A DNA stretch of 64,000 bases from JAIEOG01 sp964611895 (lineage in GTDB: Bacteria; Bdellovibrionota; FAC87; UBA2466), in contig CAZTDN010000005.1 in assembly GCA_964611895.1 (NCBI GenBank), positions 59,517 through 123,516 on the forward strand, in the 5' to 3' direction. A model generated the notes under the pieces. The model was not told the DNA's origin. It did not search any database and was given only the letters and a program-made list of their open reading frames with translations. The translations under genes and the position numbers were made by a program. Below, piece after piece: positions 60,739-64,000 of the stretch. The first letter of the stretch is position 1. Every line of letters begins with the position of its first letter.

Positions 60739-62300
60739 TCAGCCGGCTCTTTCCATTCCAAGCGAGGGAACAGCGGGGAGGCTTTGGTGACACGCACAAA
60801 TGCGGGGCCCTTGCCCCAAGCCGCGGCATCGAGTGGTTTAGGGCTGGAGAGGGTTTGGTCGCCACCCAAGTAAACCAACGCTTGTTTTGCCGACTCCGGA
60901 ATGAACGGTAGTGCAAGCAGGCTTGAGATACGCAACCCTTCCAAGCAATGCACCAGCACGTCTTTTAGTTTGGCTAAGTCTTCGGGCTTCCCACTCTTTG
61001 CCAGCGCCCAGGGAGCACTGTTTTCGATGTAGCGGTTGGTTTCGCCAGTGATCCTCCAGGCTGCCGCCAGAGCTTTGTCGTAGTGAAACCCACTCAGCTC
61101 AGAGTGAAATTCAGGCACAGCGGCTAGTGCCGTGGTGTGGATTTCCGACGGCTTTTCCAGACAGGGGCGCACTTCCAATGGGGCATCGCCAAAGTATTTC
61201 AGGACCATATTGCACACGCGACTGACACAATTGCCGTAGTCGTTGGCGAGATCGGCGTTGATGCGATTGATCATGACTTGCTTGGTGTACTCACCATCTT
61301 GTCCAAACACAAATTCTCTAAACAAGAAATACCGCATGCCGTCGACACCGACTTCGTCCGCCAGCGCTAGTGGATCTACTGCGTTGCCCAGGCTTTTGCT
61401 GATCTTTCGATTTGCATCGGTGAGCCATCCATGGGCGACTATTCTTTTTGGCAACGGCAACCCAAGCGCCATGAGAAATGCCGGCCAGTACACGGCATGA
61501 AAACGCAGGATGTCTTTGCCGACGAGGTGCACAGCATGAGGCCAAAACTTGGTGTACTGTTCACCGCCCGAAAACGGCTCTAGTGCGGAAATGTAGTTGG
61601 TGAGCGCATCAAACCATACATAGACGGTATGCTTTTTGTGCGCTTTGGGATCGGGTGGGAAAGGAATTCCCCATTGGATCGTGGTCCGGCTCGCGCTGAT
61701 GTCACGAACTTGGAGTTTCAAAAAACCCAGGACCTCGTTTTTTCGAGACTCGGGTTGAATAAAATCGGGATGGTTTTGGATATGCTCAATGAGACGCGGC
61801 ACGTAGGCAGAGAGTTTAAAAAAATAGCTCTCTTCTTGCAGGCGCTCCACCGCTCTTCCGCAATCGGGGCATTTTCCGTCGACTAATTGGCTCTCCGACC
61901 AGTAGGCTTCGTCAGGAACACAGTACCAACCCTCGTAGGTCCCGAGGTAAATATCTCCCGAATCCATGAGCTGCTTTAGGTACTTTTGTACGACCTGTTT
62001 GTGGCGGGTTTCGGTGGTTCGGATGAAATCATCGTACTCAATTCCGTAGCGTTCCCATGCCTGAATATAGCGTTCAACAACTTTGTCAGCGAGCGACTGA
62101 GGGGTTTCGCCCACTTCTTTGGCTTTTTTCTCAATCTTCTGTCCGTGTTCGTCTGTTCCCGTCAAAAACCGCGTTTCATGTCCGAGTAGGCGGTGGTAAC
62201 GAGCGCTGATATCAGCGGCCAAAGTCGTGTAGAGGTGGCCGATATGGGGTTTGTCGGTGACGTAATAGATGGGTGTCGTGATGTAGAAGTTTTCGTTCAT
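60735..62300 (-). CDS. metG: Methionine-tRNA ligase
   Basis: The 521-residue enzyme has HIGHLYTT (HIGH), TGTDEHGQKIE, the ATP motif KISKSLGNAV and WFDALTNYIS. The zinc knuckle is partial: YCVPDEAYW has one Cys where others have two, with CPDC later. It is the short type, without the C-terminal tRNA-binding domain. It charges tRNA-Met. Its end overlaps tatD and its start overlaps holB, so they share a transcript. Confidence 0.96.
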   Translation of the reverse strand: MNENFYITTPIYYVTDKPHIGHLYTTLAADISARYHRLLGHETRFLTGTDEHGQKIEKKAKEVGETPQSLADKVVERYIQAWERYGIEYDDFIRTTETRHKQVVQKYLKQLMDSGDIYLGTYEGWYCVPDEAYWSESQLVDGKCPDCGRAVERLQEESYFFKLSAYVPRLIEHIQNHPDFIQPESRKNEVLGFLKLQVRDISASRTTIQWGIPFPPDPKAHKKHTVYVWFDALTNYISALEPFSGGEQYTKFWPHAVHLVGKDILRFHAVYWPAFLMALGLPLPKRIVAHGWLTDANRKISKSLGNAVDPLALADEVGVDGMRYFLFREFVFGQDGEYTKQVMINRINADLANDYGNCVSRVCNMVLKYFGDAPLEVRPCLEKPSEIHTTALAAVPEFHSELSGFHYDKALAAAWRITGETNRYIENSAPWALAKSGKPEDLAKLKDVLVHCLEGLRISSLLALPFIPESAKQALVYLGGDQTLSSPKPLDAAAWGKGPAFVRVTKASPLFPRLEWKEPAE

Positions 62301-63121
62301 ATTCGGGCCAGCGTGTCTCTTAGGTGGCTTTCTACCAAAAGTCCGGGATTTGCATTAGATCGCAACTTCCCTTCGAGTTGAACAGCTTCATCAAAAAGCA
62401 TGAGCGCGTCCCAAAACGAAGCGGATTGAAAAACCTGCGAGGGTTGTTCTCCCAAGTGTGGGTGCAAGGCGCTCAAGCGCCACTGCACTTGCAAATAGTG
62501 GACGAGCTCCAGGCATTTGTCCTTGTCCTTGAGTCGTTGAGCGAAACTGCCAAAGTCGCCGTGCTTAGCGACTTCATTCAAGAGGGTTTCCCACTCTGCA
62601 CTTTCCGCCGGCGGCTGGGAGCTGCTAGGCGGAAACTGAAAAACCAAGCAACGCGACTGAATAGTGGGGAGCAACGAGCTCATTTGGCTGGTGAGCAGCC
62701 AAAAGTGTCGGCCAGGCAAGGGCTCTTCGAGCGTCTTTAAAAACGCATTCGAGCTTGCCGTGTTCATGCGGTCACAGTCTTCGATGACAGCGATTTTAGA
62801 AGCAGCTTCAACCGGGGTGAGTTCCATTTGGTGGCAGAGATCTCGAATGCGATCGATTTTAATGGTGTCGTCTTCTTCTTTGCCGATCCAGAGGAGATCA
62901 GGGTGTGTGCCGGTTTCCACGCGCCGGCACGTGGAGCAGGTTCCACAAAAAGGCGGCAGGCTTTGGCGCTTGGGGCATAGCAGGGCCTTAGCCATTCGCC
63001 GAGCAGTGACCGCTTTTTCTGCAGCGGCTGCACCGGCAAGAATAAGAGCGGGGTGCACTCTGTCTCCCGCGACATACGCCAAAAGTCGTTTTTCTACTTG
63101 TTGTAGGGTCAGGGCTTCCAA
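62297..63121 (-). CDS. holB: DNA polymerase III delta-prime subunit
   Basis: The 274-residue clamp-loader subunit has the zinc pattern CPKRQSLPPFCGTCSTC, IKIDRIRDLCHQMEL, IEDCDRMNTASSNAFLKTLEEP and the SRC motif TIQSRCLVFQF. The Walker A site is degenerate (AGAAAAEKA), as usual for delta prime, which does not hydrolyse ATP. It overlaps tmk by 13 bases and metG by 4 bases, as in many bacteria. Confidence 0.93.
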   Translation of the reverse strand: MEALTLQQVEKRLLAYVAGDRVHPALILAGAAAAEKAVTARRMAKALLCPKRQSLPPFCGTCSTCRRVETGTHPDLLWIGKEEDDTIKIDRIRDLCHQMELTPVEAASKIAVIEDCDRMNTASSNAFLKTLEEPLPGRHFWLLTSQMSSLLPTIQSRCLVFQFPPSSSQPPAESAEWETLLNEVAKHGDFGSFAQRLKDKDKCLELVHYLQVQWRLSALHPHLGEQPSQVFQSASFWDALMLFDEAVQLEGKLRSNANPGLLVESHLRDTLARI

Positions 63122-63792
63122 ATCCCTCTCCGTTTCAATTTGCTCAACGCCATGGCTCGAATGGCGGTTTCTAGTTCAGACGCTTCTTTTCGGGCGTCGA
63201 ATACGACATACCTCGAAGGGCGCTTGCGGGCGAGCTTTAGAAAGCCCGCGCGCACTTTCTTGTGGAAGCTCAGGGCTTCGGTTTCCATGCGGTCGAGGGT
63301 AGCGCCTTGGGCAGCGCGGCTGCGTACACGTGCCATGCCGGCTTCGGCGGGGATGTCCAAAAGCACGATGGTTTCAGGACTGAGTCCCCCAGTGGCAAAG
63401 CGGTTCAGAGCGGTCGTGGCTTGGAGGCCGAGATTGCGGCAGATTCCCTGGTACACAGCTGAGGAGTCTTCGTAGCGGTCACAAATGACCACGAACCCTT
63501 CGCGCAGTGCCGGTAGAATTTTGGTCTCGACGTGGTGAGCGCGATCGGCTTCGTAGAGGAGCAGCTCAGCTCTCTGTGCGACGGGACCTTGATTTTTGTC
63601 CAAGAGTAACTGCCGGATTTGGGTTCCTAACGGCGTCCCCCCGGGTTCTCGAGTGAGTAGAGTCGGAATTCCCTGAGAGTCCAGCCAAGCGTGGAGACGG
63701 CGGGCCTGGGTGGACTTGCCCGAGCCCTCGCCCCCTTCGAAGCTGAAAAAATAACCTTTTAGAGGTGTCTTGCGAGCCATGAGTGGAGTCAT
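63109..63792 (-). CDS. tmk: Thymidylate kinase
   Basis: The 227-residue protein has P-loop FEGGEGSGKSTQ, LTREPGGTPLG, the DRYEDSS motif and a lid region RSRAAQG. It phosphorylates dTMP to dTDP. The start is uncertain: ATG at 63792 is chosen, with ATG at 63780 and TTG at 63801 also open, none with a strong ribosome site. It heads the operon with holB, metG and tatD, reading away from the tRNA gene. Confidence 0.94.
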   Translation of the reverse strand: MTPLMARKTPLKGYFFSFEGGEGSGKSTQARRLHAWLDSQGIPTLLTREPGGTPLGTQIRQLLLDKNQGPVAQRAELLLYEADRAHHVETKILPALREGFVVICDRYEDSSAVYQGICRNLGLQATTALNRFATGGLSPETIVLLDIPAEAGMARVRSRAAQGATLDRMETEALSFHKKVRAGFLKLARKRPSRYVVFDARKEASELETAIRAMALSKLKRRGIWKP

Positions 63793-63853
63793 GATAGACA
63801 ATCCGCGGTAGAACAGTTAAGAAAAAAGTCCATCTACGGACAGCTATTTTTTT

Positions 63854-63938
63854 GCTCGGATGGTGGAATTGGTAGACACGCAGGTCTCAGAAGCCTGTGG
63901 GTAAAACCGTGAGAGTTCGAGTCTCTCTCCGAGCACCA
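63854..63938 (+). tRNA. tRNA-Leu (anticodon CAG)
   Basis: GCTCGGA at the 5' end pairs with TCCGAGC, followed by A and an encoded CCA. The anticodon arm CAGGT/GCCTG has loop CTCAGAA, so the anticodon is CAG (63888-63890) and it reads CUG. The T arm GAGAGTTCGAGTCTCTC and a long variable arm (class II) fit leucine. Confidence 0.95.
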
Positions 63939-64000
63939 AAAAAGAAGGGCTCTACTCCATCGAAGGGGGCATGGCCCCTGGGCAGTTAATTTCTGATCGC
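63939..64000. other. End of window after the tRNA
   Basis: Short non-coding stretch; GGGGC and GCCCC around ATG form a small hairpin near 63966-63978. No gene could be assigned. Confidence 0.3.

Noticed and set aside
1..64000. CRISPR arrays, insertion sequences, prophage
   Set aside because: No regular direct repeats, transposase or phage genes were seen; XerC is the housekeeping recombinase by context.

Overview
This window comes from a Gram-negative bacterium of moderate GC content. The evidence is a lysis-free cell-wall and envelope set: NagZ muropeptide recycling, a lytic transglycosylase, an LpoA-like lipoprotein-type PBP activator and an ADP-heptose synthase domain. LL-diaminopimelate aminotransferase, a chemoreceptor-free class III cyclase, PilZ and DUF4388 proteins, and a codV/xerC-hslV-hslU order point to the deltaproteobacterial side (Bdellovibrionota or Myxococcota relatives). 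That placement is inference from gene content, not from a marker phylogeny. Genes are tightly packed, TTG and GTG starts are common, and 7 of the 10 convergent gene pairs overlap at their 3' ends.

Layout. 1-8 kb: lysine/peptidoglycan synthesis (end of dapB, dapL), acetyl-CoA synthetase, a receiver-histidine kinase hybrid, a glycosyltransferase, NrnA and a DTW-domain tRNA modification enzyme. 8-17 kb: typA, nagZ, a deoxynucleoside kinase, a leucine dehydrogenase relative, a DUF4388 protein, an acyltransferase, comM and comF. 17.1-22 kb: a tight three-gene cluster with an acyl-adenylating-enzyme relative, a membrane adenylate cyclase and a tandem-PilZ/GNAT protein; this looks like a signalling or acyl-product module. 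22-29.6 kb (minus strand): lon, dksA, an LpoA-like protein, dnaJ, grpE and trmJ, i.e. stress and proteostasis. 29.6-30.1 kb: a gene-free region with a perfect inverted pair of DnaA boxes. 30-36.6 kb: an ATP-grasp protein with a signal peptide, mutS, a DMT permease and an unknown secreted protein. 36.6-40.6 kb: a BtuFCD-type importer and two coupled unknown genes.

40.6-46.1 kb (minus strand) is the most unusual part. It is a translationally coupled operon with the order H-J-K-L-M-N of complex I membrane subunits, but without nuoI or any peripheral-arm gene. By eye, the conserved membrane glutamates and lysines that carry protons are replaced in K, L, M and N, and the quinone-loop motif is missing in H. 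It may be a complex I-derived assembly that no longer pumps in the usual way.

46.2-64 kb is mostly housekeeping: gpsA, mfd, an RDD protein, hldE-type nucleotidyltransferase, xerC-hslV-hslU, a double-length ThyX homologue with a degenerate signature, dusB, a glyoxalase-II-like hydrolase, a lytic transglycosylase, the coupled tmk-holB-metG-tatD operon, and tRNA-Leu(CAG). No insertion sequence, prophage or CRISPR array was seen.
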